64,000 bases of DNA from Hybos culiciformis (taxonomy: Eukaryota > Arthropoda > Insecta > Diptera > Hybotidae), in the NCBI GenBank assembly GCA_964007475.1, contig OZ023273.1, forward strand, positions 119,459,812-119,523,811, in the 5' to 3' direction. The position numbers were made by a program, and so were the translations under genes. Within the stretch, counting starts at the first letter, position 1. Each line of letters opens with the position of its first letter. The notes beneath the pieces are model-generated. The model was given only the letters and a program-made list of their open reading frames with translations, searched no databases and was not told the DNA's origin. Shown piece by piece: positions 25,498 to 38,945 of this stretch.

Positions 25498-28400
25498 AAA
25501 ATATTTATTTGATTCTGAGAAAACATAAAATTGAATTGAAGTGTTAATTAAGGCCTTTATTTATTCAATTATCAGATATTTTCTTTTTTCTATAATAATT
25601 AAATAATTTTCTAATGTACACATGTTGAAAAACATATTATACAAAAAATTAACTTAATATGTTCCAAACAGTTTTAAACTCTTACTGGAGAACTAACCCC
25701 TTATAAGAACAATTCAGTTAAGAAGCTGTGTTCGGAATCATTTAAAATCATGTACATTACTAATGTACAATGTTGTTATGGAACACATACTTATTATCTA
25801 TGATTTATTATCATAAATTTCTGAATCCTCTGCAACAAGTATAATTTTTTACTTGTCATTTAAAAATTTTGGGGTCACTAATTATTACTAACTCATCCAT
25901 CTTAAATTTTTGTGAATAATTAAAAAAAAAAGAAATATTCACGAGCTTTAAGATCATTTTGATGGATAGTTAATTATTTGACTTCAGAGAAAAAAATTGT
26001 TTATGTTTTGAAATTTACATATGTTTTGAATTTATGATTTTTTGTTTTTATAATGCTTTCTTTATTATTTTTTATAATTTCAAAATAAGGCATTTTTAAA
26101 CTTCAAATTCAATTATGGGATCAATTTGATAATTTTTGGATCCCCAAAACAAATTAATTATTAAAGAAAATAAACCTTATTTTAAGATTTAAATTTAATT
26201 ACCAATTGTAGACATAAATAAATAATAATTAAAAAATTTATGGTAGTGTTTTTGGTTTTTGCAATTAAAAAAAAAAATATTGCTTTTAAAAAAAAAACAT
26301 TTACATGAAGATTTAGATTTTTAGAGTTTAAATAATATAAAATAAAATTACTAACATCCTTAAAATTAAAAATTTTCGATCTTCAAAAAAAAAGTAATTA
26401 ACAGTAGATAATATTTAAAAATGCACATACTTTTAAAATGGATCAATTTTTTCTCAAATGTATTTAAGGATTATAACACAATGATATATATAAATATTAA
26501 CGTGGAAGATCATTCATTTTTCTTTGAATTACATACTCTTTTAGCTTGTATGACGGAATGAATCTGTCATAACGTTAATAATTATTAATTTTGAATTAAA
26601 TAAATAAATATCAGGAAAAACTGTAACAGAGTTTTTTTTTTCGAAAAAACAGCTTAGTTCAAAATCTTAACATAGTCAAAGTTTTTAACTCAATCGTATG
26701 TCAGAAATATCTAATTTTCTATTGAAAAAACATTAAAATTGATAAATTGTAATTTATTTAGATATTAAATTAAAATTATGTTCTGTTAAAAATTACATCC
26801 AAATAGACTAGTCCTGACAGTTAAACAAATCTTAATAGTTTGTTTTCTAAATTTGTACATGCTTACATAAAGAAAATGTTTCGTTTTATTTCTGATATTT
26901 ATTATTTACTATTGTAATATGTATAAGAAATTATAACATCAATATTTTTTTCTTATTATTAATTAATTAAAAGTTAAAAGTAGTTAATTTCTACTCCTCA
27001 GTTTTCACAAAGTAATTAATTTTTTTTGTAATTTTATGTGAAAAATATAATGCAATTTTTAACATTTTTCATTTAGATTCTTAATTTTAATATTGAAATT
27101 TATAGGAATACTTAAAAATGCAAATATAAAAAACAAAAAATATTTTAATATAGAAATTTGAAAACAAAAAAAAAAATATATACATATATATTACTTAAAT
27201 TTTAATCGATTTTAAATAAAATAAAAATAATTCTATAAATTTAATAAAAAGAAAAAAAAAAACAAATAGATTTTAAGAAAATTATATATTATTATAACAA
27301 AAAAAAAGTATATATATACATATAAATAAATATATGTTCACATAATTATAATAAAAAAAATCTAAATTGTGTAAGAGAAAAATAAAAAAAAAATATAATG
27401 TTAATATATGTTTTTCATTTTTATCTTATATTATTTTATTTATATTTATTAACCATAAATGTGGAATTCTTTCTCCGAAGTTTTTGGAAACTTTCTTTTT
27501 GAAATATCTATAAATCAAATAAAAATATAAAAGTAGAAAGTAGAAACAGAATAAAATGTCGCCTTGCTATCAAATGAATCTAATTGTACCACTTGTCCAT
27601 AAATATTTTCATTTTGAGATGAAGCCGACGTTGCATTTTTTATATTTTTTAGATTACGTCTGATATTAAGTATCTGCTTGTAGACAAAAATAAAATAATC
27701 GTTTTTTTTAAATAGACTATCGATTCGAAACCTTAAGACAATGTAGGAGTCACAGACATTTTTGTCCCAAAATTTAATTGAAAACCCGTTTTCGACTATT
27801 TTAAAGTTTAATTTAGAAAAAAATTGTATTCACTACTCTGGAGTATTTAATACTTTAAAATGGTATAAAACTTTTTAAAATCAATTAAGTGTTAGTAATC
27901 TCTTCATCTTTATGAGGTTAACTTTTCGACTACTTTGTTTCTCGGGATGTCGTAGCTAACATTTTTTTTTGTTTTTCATTAAAATAGTATCTAATTCAAA
28001 AAAAAAAAACATAACTTTGTTGTTTTCTACTTATATTTCGTTGGTAATATATTTTTTTTTCCAGTTCTGAGCAAAGTTTTGGCCATAGAGTTTATTAAAT
28101 TTCAATATTTATTATAAAATTGTAACTAAGTAAACGCATATGAAATAATTATTATTTGAAAAGTTTTAACCTAATGGTACGAATATTTAATTTTTTAATT
28201 TTTATTTTGTTTTTAATTAAAAATACTTTAATAATCATAGAAAATAATATTGATATAAACAAATGCAATTTTGTTTTAATTTTAGTGCATAATGATATTG
28301 TACAAAGTACAAGTACTTGTTTCTATCAATACTAAATGAAAATATTCGCCACTTATGAGTTATTGCAACATTTAAAAAAAAAATATTCTTTTGAACGATA

Positions 28401-29378
28401 AACAATGCATTGAAATTAAAGTTAAAATAAGAGTCAAGGTAAATAGAGATATGAATAGTTGAAAATAAGAAGAATAGGGAAATAATATCGATTACTATCC
28501 TAATTTCTTAGTTATAAACAATTATTATAATTTTCAAACTTATGTTTGACATTACTTCGGAATTTCTCTTTTAAAATTTATGCGATGCATTAAAGTTTAT
28601 AATTATACATAACATAACTAATTGAAATTATCACGAAACAAGAACTAATTTTATAATGGTTTATGTCTATTTTCAATTTTAACTTTTAGGAAACATCACT
28701 TTATAAAATATAGACAGAATAAGTTTAAAGTGTTAGTATAAGATTTTAATGAAAATACATATTTTTGATTTGTCTAAGAGCCAATAATTTTACGCTCAAT
28801 TTATTTACAAAATCACGATTCTCGATTGCGATTTTAATTAAGAAATTATCGCCTTTATCCGCGTTGTGGTTTAAGAAGTCTTCTTCCTTACAATACCTTC
28901 TAATAATTAAATGTAAAAATTATTGTTATCAATGTAAAGGAAATGTTTGGTTAACGTATTAAATTTTTTTTAATTCTTCGATTTAATGCTATCCTTGTTA
29001 CTTGAATAAGATCACGTTTGGTATTATCACACATTCTACGTCTTGTTTATTGAATTTATAGGCTCGAATTAAGTATAAAATTTTATTAATAAACATTTTA
29101 ATATATGTGTTTTTCATAAATAAACATTGCGCCTGAACATGAATGCGTACATAATTATGTATATGTACTGTAGCTATGTTAATGAAAATAATTTTTTAAG
29201 ATAAAATTAATTTTAAAAAATTATTTCATTGCCTATTTGAAAGTAAATGGATGCGTTTCGAATTTGAAAATATTTAATTTTAAATTAATTTATATATTAT
29301 TTTAAATATAATTTATTTACCAGATTTTAATCATTTCCTGTTTTATTTTTAATTTTTTAATTTTTTTTTTTCATAAAA
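25498..29378. other. 3.9-kb A+T-rich intergenic region
   Basis: Begins with the 3' UTR of the F-box gene. Extremely A+T-rich with TATATA-type tracts at 27170-27420. No gene or repeat family recognised. Confidence 0.5.
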
Positions 29379-32274
29379 ATGTCAAAATTTGGGAAAAAAT
29401 GTGAAATTAAGTCGAATGCAATATTTGGACGGTCAGTATAATAAGCATGAAATAAAGTTAAGTGTAGGTTCCTTTATCAAAAAGTTAATCTAACTCCTAT
29501 TGGCAAAATTTTTAGAAATACTGTATGTACAAGTACATGTATGTATATAAATGTAGATATTGTACATCGGAAATTTATGTACAATACAAGTTCATGATCA
29601 CAGTATTGAACTTGTTATAAATCTTTATCTAATATTCAATTCTTTTATGAAAATCTTATAACTATGATATTGAGAATTTGAGCCAAATTAATAAATCTTT
29701 ATTAAAAGATATTTTTGACAAACCAAGATAAAATTTAAATTTTTATGAAAGATTTTAATTTTTTTATAAATGTTCAACGGTTGAAAAAATATTCCCAATA
29801 AATCTATAAGCTAATTTTAAAATACAATTTTTTTTATTATATCCATATATATAGATATGTAGAAGTAACTGAAGATGTTGCTGCAGGAGAAGTGATTTTA
29901 TATGAAAAACCAATTTTAATATTACCTCATTGGGACTCAAAATTGCTTTGTTCAAATTGTTTTACACAATCTTGTAAAATATGCGAGTAAGTTTCGTTAT
30001 TGCGAGATATTAATATCCCTAGATATTTTTAATATATAATATACATACATAATTTTTAATTCAATTTTGAGCAAAATCTTGATGAAATGATATATGTAAT
30101 AAATAATCAAACATTAATTAATAATGTTGTGGTTAAAAATAATTGGATAATAATGGCAATTACATCAAACTTTTACTATTTTTTGTTCAAGGGGCCCAAA
30201 AAAAGGGTCTCCGTATCCTTCAATATTATCACAAATTTAATTTAAGATACATGCGTATTACAATGGTTATTCTTGACTAATTAAGGTTTTGCTTTTGAGT
30301 CCAACTTAACTCTAGTTACAGATTCTAATAAATTTAAATTTCCTTTTTCTAGGAAGTGCAACATTTTTCCATTATGCTTTAATTGCAAAACTCATTGCAA
30401 ATTTGATTGTGATTTTTTTAATGGAAAAAATATTTCTAAAAATTTCCTACTTGAAAATTTTAGTTTGTTTGGTCCATTGAAATGTCTTCTGTTTATTGAA
30501 AATTCTGATAATGAAAGTTTTACAAGTGAATTTTTAAAAATGGATTCACACTTAGAAGAAAGACGAAAGGAAACTATTTGGGAAAATTTTAATCAAACAA
30601 TTTTTATGGCATTAGAAAATTTAAAAATTGGCACTTTATTAAAAAAATTCAATTTTGATTTAATACAACAAATATGCGGCATATTGGATGTGAATACATT
30701 TGAAATAAGAAATAAAAATATGGATTCTTTAAGAGGACTATACTTGAATGGTGCATTGTAAGAAAATCTTCATTTAGATTAACTAAAATTTTTTATTTTT
30801 AATATTAAAGAGCTTAGCTTAATTTTATTATATTTAAATTTGTTATTCTTTATTTAACACATAAGTAGATTTTATAAAACCAAATTTCCGACTAACAAAC
30901 AAAATGTTTTTCCCAAAAAAAATAATCTTTAAATTATGATATTAATGTTAATTAAAATATCGAAATTTGATTTATGTATTAGCATAGTAAACTTTTAATT
31001 TGATATTTTAGGTTGCCCCATAATTGTACACCAAATACAATGATATCAGTTGATGCAAATTTTCAAATGAAAATTTATGCTGCTGTCGATATAAAAACTG
31101 GAAATATTGTTTACAACAATTATACCAATCCTTTAATGGTATATAATAAACATAAGAAATGAAAATTTTATATCCTTTTATTTCCTACATATTTGAAACT
31201 GGCTTAAAATTAATTTGAGAAATAATGATCAGATAGAATTGGATAGAACATATAAATTATAATATTATTTCTTCAAAAAAAAATTAATATTTAACAAATA
31301 CTTAATTTCTAGGGAACGGCGGAAAGGAAATTAAATCTTAATCTTGGTAAATATTTTGAATGCCGTTGTGAGAGATGCGAAGATCCGACTGAGTTTGGTA
31401 CTTACCTGAGTGCTATAAAATGCAAAAATTGTACAGGGTATTTATTGAAAACAGTTACAGATTATTGGGTATGCGAACAATGTGGATTTAAAACTGAAGA
31501 CAAAATAATAGACGGAATATTAACCAATGCTTCTAATAAAGTTTCTAAAGCTCGTGATAATTTACGTGAAATGGAAATTTTAATTAATGATTTGTCACAA
31601 ATTTTTCATCAAAATCATTTTTTAATAATTGATTTGAAACAAAATATTGCGTCAATATTAAGACAAATATGTCAAGATGCTGAAGAAATGAGTGGAATAC
31701 CTCCATCGAAATCTATATTGCAAAGAAAATTACAACTGTGTGAAGAGATAATACCAGTTTTGAGAAAATTACAACCAGGCATATCAAGATTGACTGCAAT
31801 AGCTCTATTCGAATATTCAGGCCCCTTCATAGAACTAGCAAGAAGGGATATGAAAAAAATGAATCCAAAAGATTATTTGGTTCGTATAACTATAGTTTTT
31901 GTAAATTTATTCTTTTCAATGAATTACCAATAGTAAAACTTGGGAAACGTATAGAAAATCGTTAAGTTTTTTATTACACTCTGAAGAAGATATGGTTTTT
32001 ATCAATTATTAAATAAATGACCCTTACATTCCTACTTCCCAAATTCCATCTTCATACTTCAGCTTGATTCTTAATCAACTAAAGAAAATTATATTCTACA
32101 AGAAATAATTATTTTATTTGTATGCTTTAGGCTAATCTAAAAAAAGGAGAAGAAATTTTAAGGGAATCTGTATCAATGTTATTGCATGAGCTGCCAAATA
32201 CACCTGAAGGATCATTAGCAAGAAAAGTGTTGTTTGATTTAAAAAAATTGAAAGACGAAATTAAAAGTTTTTAA
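29379..32274 (+). CDS. SET and MYND domain protein, arthropod SmydA type
   Basis: Putative protein lysine methyltransferase of the insect SmydA group. Exons: 29379-29431, 29855-29986, 30353-30757, 31012-31138, 31313-31879, 32131-32274; phases agree and give 475 residues. The first exon is only 53 nt and ends CG|GTCAGT. Joined to exon 2 it makes the SET start FGRYVEVTEDVAAGEVI (about 16-32). A Cys-rich MYND-type insertion (about 47-90) follows, then the SET core L-P-H-N-C-T-P-N (198-205) in place of the usual NHSC, the NYTNPLMGT segment and the post-SET CRCERCEDPTEFGT (256 on). The C-terminal helical part is family-like (QPGISRLTAIALFEY). The exon 5 donor is either GTTCGT at 31880 (chosen) or GTAAAT at 31910; both keep phase. 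Catalytic activity is uncertain because of the altered NHSC motif. Confidence 0.85.
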
Positions 32275-32373
32275 TTTTGTTTATATTTTTTAATAACTTA
32301 TACATAATAGTATTGTATGTTAAAATATAAACGAATTAAGATTAAAATGTAACGTAAAATTCTAAAAAATGGT

Positions 32374-32379
32374 AATAAA
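32374..32379 (+). promoter_or_regulatory. Poly(A) signal of the SmydA gene
   Basis: AATAAA about 100 bases after the stop codon, in sense orientation. Confidence 0.5.
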
Positions 32380-32382
32380 AAA

Positions 32383-32388
32383 TTTATT
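32383..32388 (-). promoter_or_regulatory. Poly(A) signal of the DIPK2-like gene
   Basis: AATAAA on the minus strand, 90 bases after the stop of the convergent gene and only three bases from the opposing signal. Confidence 0.45.
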
Positions 32389-32477
32389 TCTAAAAATTCG
32401 ATTACAATACATTACGAAATTTTAAATAATTTGTTCAGTTGTTTTATAACAATTTAAATACTTTTTAAAATTTTAGG

Positions 32478-33593
32478 TTATTTCATAAGGTCTAAAATAT
32501 AAGTAATTTCATTTATAATTTCTTCAGTTATTTCAAATCTATTTTCACAACCATTTGGACAGTCGACACAGTAATCTAATAAAACTGATAGGGTGATAAA
32601 TTCTTTAGGAATAGGTTGAAGAAAACCTTCAAATTTATTTTTATACAAATCTTCTCTTAAAAATTGACATACTGCAAATAAATTTAAATCTGACTTCTCT
32701 TCAGCACAAATATCTTCTGGAACATATGCAAAACAACCATCACATTCAATCATCTCATGTTTATGGATATTCTTATTTTTTGTCATCAATGAATCCACTA
32801 TAATCATATTGTCCAAATCAACGAAAGAAATTTTCTGAGTTTTCACATTGTAAACGATATTATCCAAAGTAATATCTGTTAAATAAAAACGATATCCCTG
32901 ATAGCCGTTGGTAAATTTTAAAGCTGCTTCTAACAATTGTTTACCTATTATCACCCTTGTTTTAAAATCAGCTTTACGATAATACATTATTGATAGACCT
33001 TCGTATGATTCAAATATTGTAAAACCGCATGTCGATATTATTTCAGGTACAGGGAAACCTTCATTTCTCAAAATGGGTAGCATTAATGGTTGTGAATTTA
33101 AATTTAGGTATATCCAAATCAAATATTCTGAGTATTCAAAATTAATTTTTTTGAGAATTTTTATAAATCTATTAATACTTCTATCTGGACATAATTGATA
33201 ACCATCTAGTTTTGATTCATGGAAGAATAATGATTTCAATTTTGTGATATCTTTTGAATTATTTTTAGAACTTGATGATATCCTTAATTCATTTAAAATT
33301 TTCTTATTACCCAAATACTTAATGACTATTTTTGTAATTTCATTGGTGGCAGCGTTATAAAATTCTGCATAATGAATTTGACGAACTCCAAACATTTTAT
33401 TCAATGAATTTCCTAACGTCAGAGGAAATTTTAAATTATTCACAAAATCTATACATTGTTCTGTTTTATTTTCAAAACATTCAGAACAAAATCTCATATC
33501 ATTTTGATAAAATTCTTCAATTTTATGAGTATCATCCTTATCAATTGGATATTTTAGAACAATAATAGATATTAATAATAATTTATATTTCAT
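32478..33593 (-). CDS. Divergent protein kinase-like protein, DIPK2/DIA1 family
   Basis: A secretory-pathway protein-kinase-like fold; vertebrate members (DIPK2A, also called DIA1 or HASF) are Golgi or secreted proteins. One uninterrupted frame of 371 residues; human DIPK2A is about 430. The start is fixed by an in-frame TAA three codons upstream. Residues 1-16 are hydrophobic and look like a signal peptide. Cysteines are frequent (RFCSECFENKTEQC, CDGCFAY, CVDCPNGC), as expected of an extracellular protein. Kinase-like elements: IVIKYLG with Lys92 (beta-3), YLTDITLDN (237-245, catalytic-loop equivalent) and FVDLDN (257-262, DFG equivalent), followed by the family's EDICAEEKSDLNLFAVCQ. The absence of introns may mean a retrocopy or intron loss. 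It converges on the SmydA gene with 203 bases between stop codons. Confidence 0.82.
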   Translation of the reverse strand: MKYKLLLISIIVLKYPIDKDDTHKIEEFYQNDMRFCSECFENKTEQCIDFVNNLKFPLTLGNSLNKMFGVRQIHYAEFYNAATNEITKIVIKYLGNKKILNELRISSSSKNNSKDITKLKSLFFHESKLDGYQLCPDRSINRFIKILKKINFEYSEYLIWIYLNLNSQPLMLPILRNEGFPVPEIISTCGFTIFESYEGLSIMYYRKADFKTRVIIGKQLLEAALKFTNGYQGYRFYLTDITLDNIVYNVKTQKISFVDLDNMIIVDSLMTKNKNIHKHEMIECDGCFAYVPEDICAEEKSDLNLFAVCQFLREDLYKNKFEGFLQPIPKEFITLSVLLDYCVDCPNGCENRFEITEEIINEITYILDLMK

Positions 33594-35855
33594 TGTGATT
33601 TATATTTACTCTAAACTGTGTGCCATTTAACCTGAATATAAAATAGAAAAAAATTAAATAATATAATTAGGTATATAAAAAATTTGATTATCAAAAGGTT
33701 AAATTTGTCATTTTGATTAGTTTCATTATTCATTATTCAAGAGAGTAAAGTTAATGCCACAATCACGATATTGCTATCTTTTTTAAATGCACAAAAAAGT
33801 TATACTCTTTAAAATTTTTATTATCAAATTATGTGATGTCTCGTTACTATTATATTTCTCGCTTGAAACTTCTGTGTTACTTGAATCGAATTATGTATTT
33901 CAATAAATATTTACTTTTTTTTGTTTCTACTTGGCAAAGTTTAATGATTTTATATGATGTGCTCTATTGTGCATAAATTGTTATATGTATATATAGTGTC
34001 ATTCGTATAAATACATAGTATATATTGCAATTGCAATTGTGCAATAAAATGCAAATTATAATATATATGATTATAAGTATAGTAAATACAGATAAAAAAA
34101 AATATAGTATGTATAGAAAAACAAGATTTTTTTACGTGTATTTTTCAAGTTCAAGGTTAGTATAAGAAAAAAAATATAATTTTGTTTTAAATTCATTTAG
34201 GTTAATTTTAAGAAAATTTTATGTTTCGAATTTTGAAATGCGTACCTACAACTTCAATAAAAGCTAGTAAACAATAATCCATAGTTAACAACTGAGATTT
34301 TTATCTATAATTTGAAATTTATCAACACACCATCTATTTATGAAAAAAAAAGGAAGTGGGATTTAGAAAATTGTTTGGCAACTCGATGAATAACTATTTT
34401 TCGACTGCACAGAGAATATGTCGAATCAAAAGTACATACAATTTATGTGAATTTATGTATTCCTTTGTATTGTTTGTAAACTAATATCTACAATTCTACA
34501 ATATTAAATTTATTTTAAATTTGACTGCATCACTTGTGGCGTTGACGTCGGCGATTTAATAATGACTATACGTAAATATTTTTTACGCAATGTCGAAATT
34601 TCAATGTTTGAAAAATCTAAATATTTTTCTACCGCGACGAACGCGAGAAAGCTAATCGTTTATGAAATTTTTAATTTAACCTTTTTTTACCATTAACAAC
34701 ATTTGATATTTTTGTTTACATACAATCTTTATAATATGCAATTATTTAAATGTTTGTGCAAACTAAAGACGCTTTTGTAACATGCTGAAGTAAATTTTTT
34801 AATATACAATATAAAAATATAGTACCATCGAGGACGTACGGGTCTATAACGAAAGAAGTTGAAATAATAAAAAAAATTTCCAATTTTCCGACACACTAAT
34901 TATTATTACACTAGATTATGATAATATTTTTAATAATAAATTTTATTGAATAGTTGAGCTTTTTCATCAACAATTTTTTTCAATTAATAAATAGAAAATT
35001 GAAGCTTTTTGTTTAATAAATAAGTAAATACATATATTATACATATCATAATTTCAAAACAAAAATTTGAAACTTGTGGCCGTTTCACCTACTCTTTCTC
35101 ACATAAATCAAAATATTTTTCATAATTTGGGCATTGTCTTCATTGTTTGTATTAGAATTTCTCTGTTTATTATATTAAGGAAAAAAGTTTATAATTTAGA
35201 AATTAGTCACATTGAAGTAAACAAAAACCTAAAAATAAGTTTAACTTACAAGTTTAAACTTTTCCGAAGTACATACATATATTATTTTATTTAAAAAAAA
35301 TTTAGATAAGTTTATATTTAATTTTTAAACAATATTATAACAATTTTAGAAGTATAGAAAAAATAAAACCTGATTGGTAGGTTTTTTAAACTTGAGAATA
35401 TTGTGTTTTGGTTTAGAACAAAGTCTAGACGCATATTATTTGCGAATGCGTAGTTTCGTTATAATATTTATATTTTATTTTTTTTACAGAAATTCAGAAA
35501 AGACGGTCTAGGATTCTCCTAATATATTCAAAAAAAAATGCGTACCTATAATATGTGCTTACTTATAAATTATAATTACATGATTACTTTTTTCGTTATA
35601 TTGTCTTTTATATTTACATATTATTCTTAAAGCCGTTCTCACTTTTTTTATGATATTTCATAATTTTTATATGTACATGTACATATTTGATAGTTGTTAA
35701 TTTGTAAATATTACACAAAAGTTAAAAAAACAATAAAAAAATGTCAAATTTGAATAATGACATACCATAAAAGAAAACGATTTAATTTCAGTTAAAGTTA
35801 TATAAAACATGAAACAAATCCGAAAATATTGTGACTTGAAAGTTGATGAAATGTG
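33594..35855. other. Intergenic region
   Basis: A+T-rich DNA holding the promoter side of the DIPK2-like gene. No other gene, RNA or repeat recognised. Confidence 0.45.
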
Positions 35856-35858
35856 TAA

Positions 35859-36252
35859 TGCCTTGAGCACAGCTAATACCGCAAAGCAATTTTGAGCTAC
35901 CGTAAAAACCGATTTTCTGCGTTATTTCTTATTGATATTAATTTTATTGATTTTTTGTAAAAAGAATTTCTTAAAATTATTTCATAATTAATTAGAAAAC
36001 TAAATTTTTTATTTTTTTTTCTCCAGAAAGAATTGACTACGTCACAAAATAATTTTTTTGTTTCTTTTTCACAGCGTTTCTTTTGCATCGAAATTTGGTT
36101 TTGCTGCATTTTTCTGTCGCAATCATATTATAAAAAAAACAAAAGCAGTTGTTTGCAGTTGATTTTTTTGCTTTCAGGTAAAATTAGCTGTGAACAGGTT
36201 TCCGGAACATTCCTTCAAAAATTGCTTTGCGGTATTAGCTGTGCTCAAGGCA
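35859..36252. mobile_element. TIR element D copy 2, TAA target duplication
   Basis: Inverted ends of nearly 40 bp start TGCCTTGAGCACAGCTAATA. TAA lies outside both (35856-35858, 36253-36255). The inside is related to the element at 14946-15354 (shared ACCGTAAAAACCG, GTTTCCGGAACATTCC), but the first 20 or so bases of the ends differ between the copies (TGCCTTGAGCACAGC here, TGCGTTGTTTATAGC there). Confidence 0.88.
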
Positions 36253-36255
36253 TAA

Positions 36256-38940
36256 GAGTAGTATGATTTTCTACCCGCTTTTTTATTTTAATTTATCAAC
36301 CCATTTAGATTAAATTTTGTTTAAGTGTTTTTAACCACAACTAACATCAGAACTATTATACTTTAAAGATATTATACATTAATTGAATTACATTCTGGCT
36401 GCCGGACTAATGTTCTAGAAACATTTTTTTTTTCTCTTAATTTTTTTTTTCAACAGGTGATTTTCTTTGATTCTACGTAACTTTGATTTTTTGAATACGT
36501 ATATGTATATGAAAAAAAAGATAAGTAATGAAGCCGCAATATTTTTTTAACAACAAAAAAAAAAGTTAATCGGAGGCATTTTATTTGAGATAAACTATAA
36601 TGTAATGTGTAATAGTACTTATCATCTTTTTTTATTCATACACTGATTTATATTTATGACACATAAATTTAGTAAAATGCCAAAAATCGCATTTTCGAAA
36701 AATGGGTTCTATACCTATTTTATATCGTACAGAGCAAATATTTTTATTATGCATTTTATTTTTATTATATAAAGGCTATACTTTTCGTCGAGCGGGTTTG
36801 AAAAGTATGGGAATTGGAACATTTATTCCATTTTCTTGTACGTGGGTTGGAAGACGAAAATGCAATTTCGTTACGGAAATGGCTAAAAAACTGTAATTTT
36901 TATATCTTAAATTTTTTTTATTTAACAATGATTTGGGATCTGAAACCGAAGCTCTGATTATAGTGCCAATCGATGTTAAAAAAAATTCTGGTTTTTCTCT
37001 TTTCGTACTCAAAATAATGAAATAAATAATAATTAATAACTTCATGGAAAAAAATAATAAAACTGTGCAATACTTTAAGTTATAACAACACAATTAAATT
37101 ATATATAATAATGATCAATCTTCATTTTATAATGTAGTAACGATATAGTAACGATAATATCAGAGAACAATTTTTTATCTTTTTAATGTTAAAAAAGAAT
37201 TAATTTATTTTCAGTTTTACTCAAAATAAAAATGAAAAAAAAAACAAAAAAGAATCAGTCAAAATTCAACACTCAAGTTGTCTAGAATCACTAGAATAAA
37301 TATATTTTTTTTTGCTTTGCATATAAAAAAAGCTTAGCATTTGAATATTTTTTTTTAATATAAATGATTGTCGAACAAATCATACTAAATAGAATTATAG
37401 AATACACAAATTAAGAATAATTATTTTTTTGTTTTTGTTTTGCAAAAATTTAATTTTTTTATTTATTTATTTACGCGCAATGATTTAATATTAGTATAAG
37501 AATTCATTAACATTTAAAAAAAAGTTCAAATAAATTAATTTTTTTTCTTAATTCTACAAAAAAAAAGTTTATGTAATCTTAAAAAAGAAAACAAACACTT
37601 TGTAAATGCAAAAAACAAAAGAACAATATAAAAATAAATAAAATAAATAAATAAAACGTAAATCGAAATTTAATATAAATTAGAAAAAATGTTGAATTTT
37701 ATAGTACAATACTAAAATAAATAAAATGCATTTTAATTTAAAAAAAAAAAAAGCATAACGTACTATCAACATATTTTTATTATTAAAAAAAAATGATAAT
37801 ATGAAAATATAAAAAAATAATAATGTATCCAAAAACATATTTTATTTATTAATTTAACATTTATGTAGCTAAAAATACTACTAACAAAACAAACACAAAA
37901 GTTATTTGTATTTTAATCTTTGAACTTGATTTGTAATATGAGCCCAAGTTCTTTTACATAAATTTCTTATTTCATAGCAAACCTCAGAAATTTTTTTAAT
38001 ACTAGTCTGAAATTCATATTTAATGTCTGATGATTTGCATAAAATTCAAGAGTTCATTGTCCCCAAAGCCCCAATATTGAGATTATATAAAGTAATTTAA
38101 AGGCTGTTTGTAATGTTTAGTAATGCATATTAAAATATTTAGATTCCTTAAATGACTCTGAAAATTTGTTACTTCTCAACCACAACGAAAAAAATTGTTT
38201 TATGTTCAAGAGGTTATAAGAAATGATTTAAAAGAAGAAAGAAAGAAAAGTTAGTTTTTATTATAAATATACATGAAATTTTTCCCGCCTTTTACTACCT
38301 AAGAAAAGTTAAGTTTTTTTTTGTTGAATAACGATGTTTTTTTTTTTTTTAATTTCAGCATAGAATATGATACAAACGCCTTAATATAATATTATAACAT
38401 TTTAATAAAAATATTATAAAAAAAGAAAATTTTATCTATTTGGAATCAACCCTGCCCCCCTTTCTAAAAATAAAATTCCAAGGAAATTTTTGATCAGATT
38501 TTAATTGTGTTGATATTTAAAAACTAAAAACAAACGAAAAATTTAATATAATAATAATAACAAAAAATAAAAAATAAACAAGAATCTCCTGAGAAAAAAA
38601 AAAAAAAAACCTGCGGTGAGTGTTACAAAAAAAAACACGAGAATCTTTTAAAACAAATTCTCTGTTATTATATTTAGTACCTACCTAGTATATGTACCTA
38701 CATGAAAAAATATTATTCTTTACTTTTTAATATTATTATTGTTTGAATTTTTTATTTACAAAACTAAATACAAATAAGTACATATGTATAACATACGTTC
38801 ATAAAGCACTTTTCAAATAAATATGTATTTAGTTAGTTAACTATTCTGTTTTCATATTATTTGTTCAACATTTTTACTTTTTTCCAAAATTTTATATTTT
38901 TCTCATTTAAGCCTTGTTCGCATGTGTCAATGGCCAGTAA
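36256..38940. other. Gene-free A+T-rich region
   Basis: Low-complexity A/T with poly-A and TAAA-rich tracts, densest at 37500-37850. An imperfect inversion (GCATTTTCG / CGAAAATGC) spans about 36689-36862. No gene recognised. Confidence 0.45.
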
Positions 38941-38945
38941 TAAGT

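Noticed and set aside
27170..27420. Possible origin or AT-rich regulatory element
   Set aside because: Simple TATA/poly-A low complexity, common all over this window, with no distinguishing feature.
36702..36896. 64-codon frame with YKGYTFRRAGLKSMGIGTF
   Set aside because: Looked protein-like at first, but it lies inside an imperfect inverted repeat (GCATTTTCG/CGAAAATGC) and matches no family I know.
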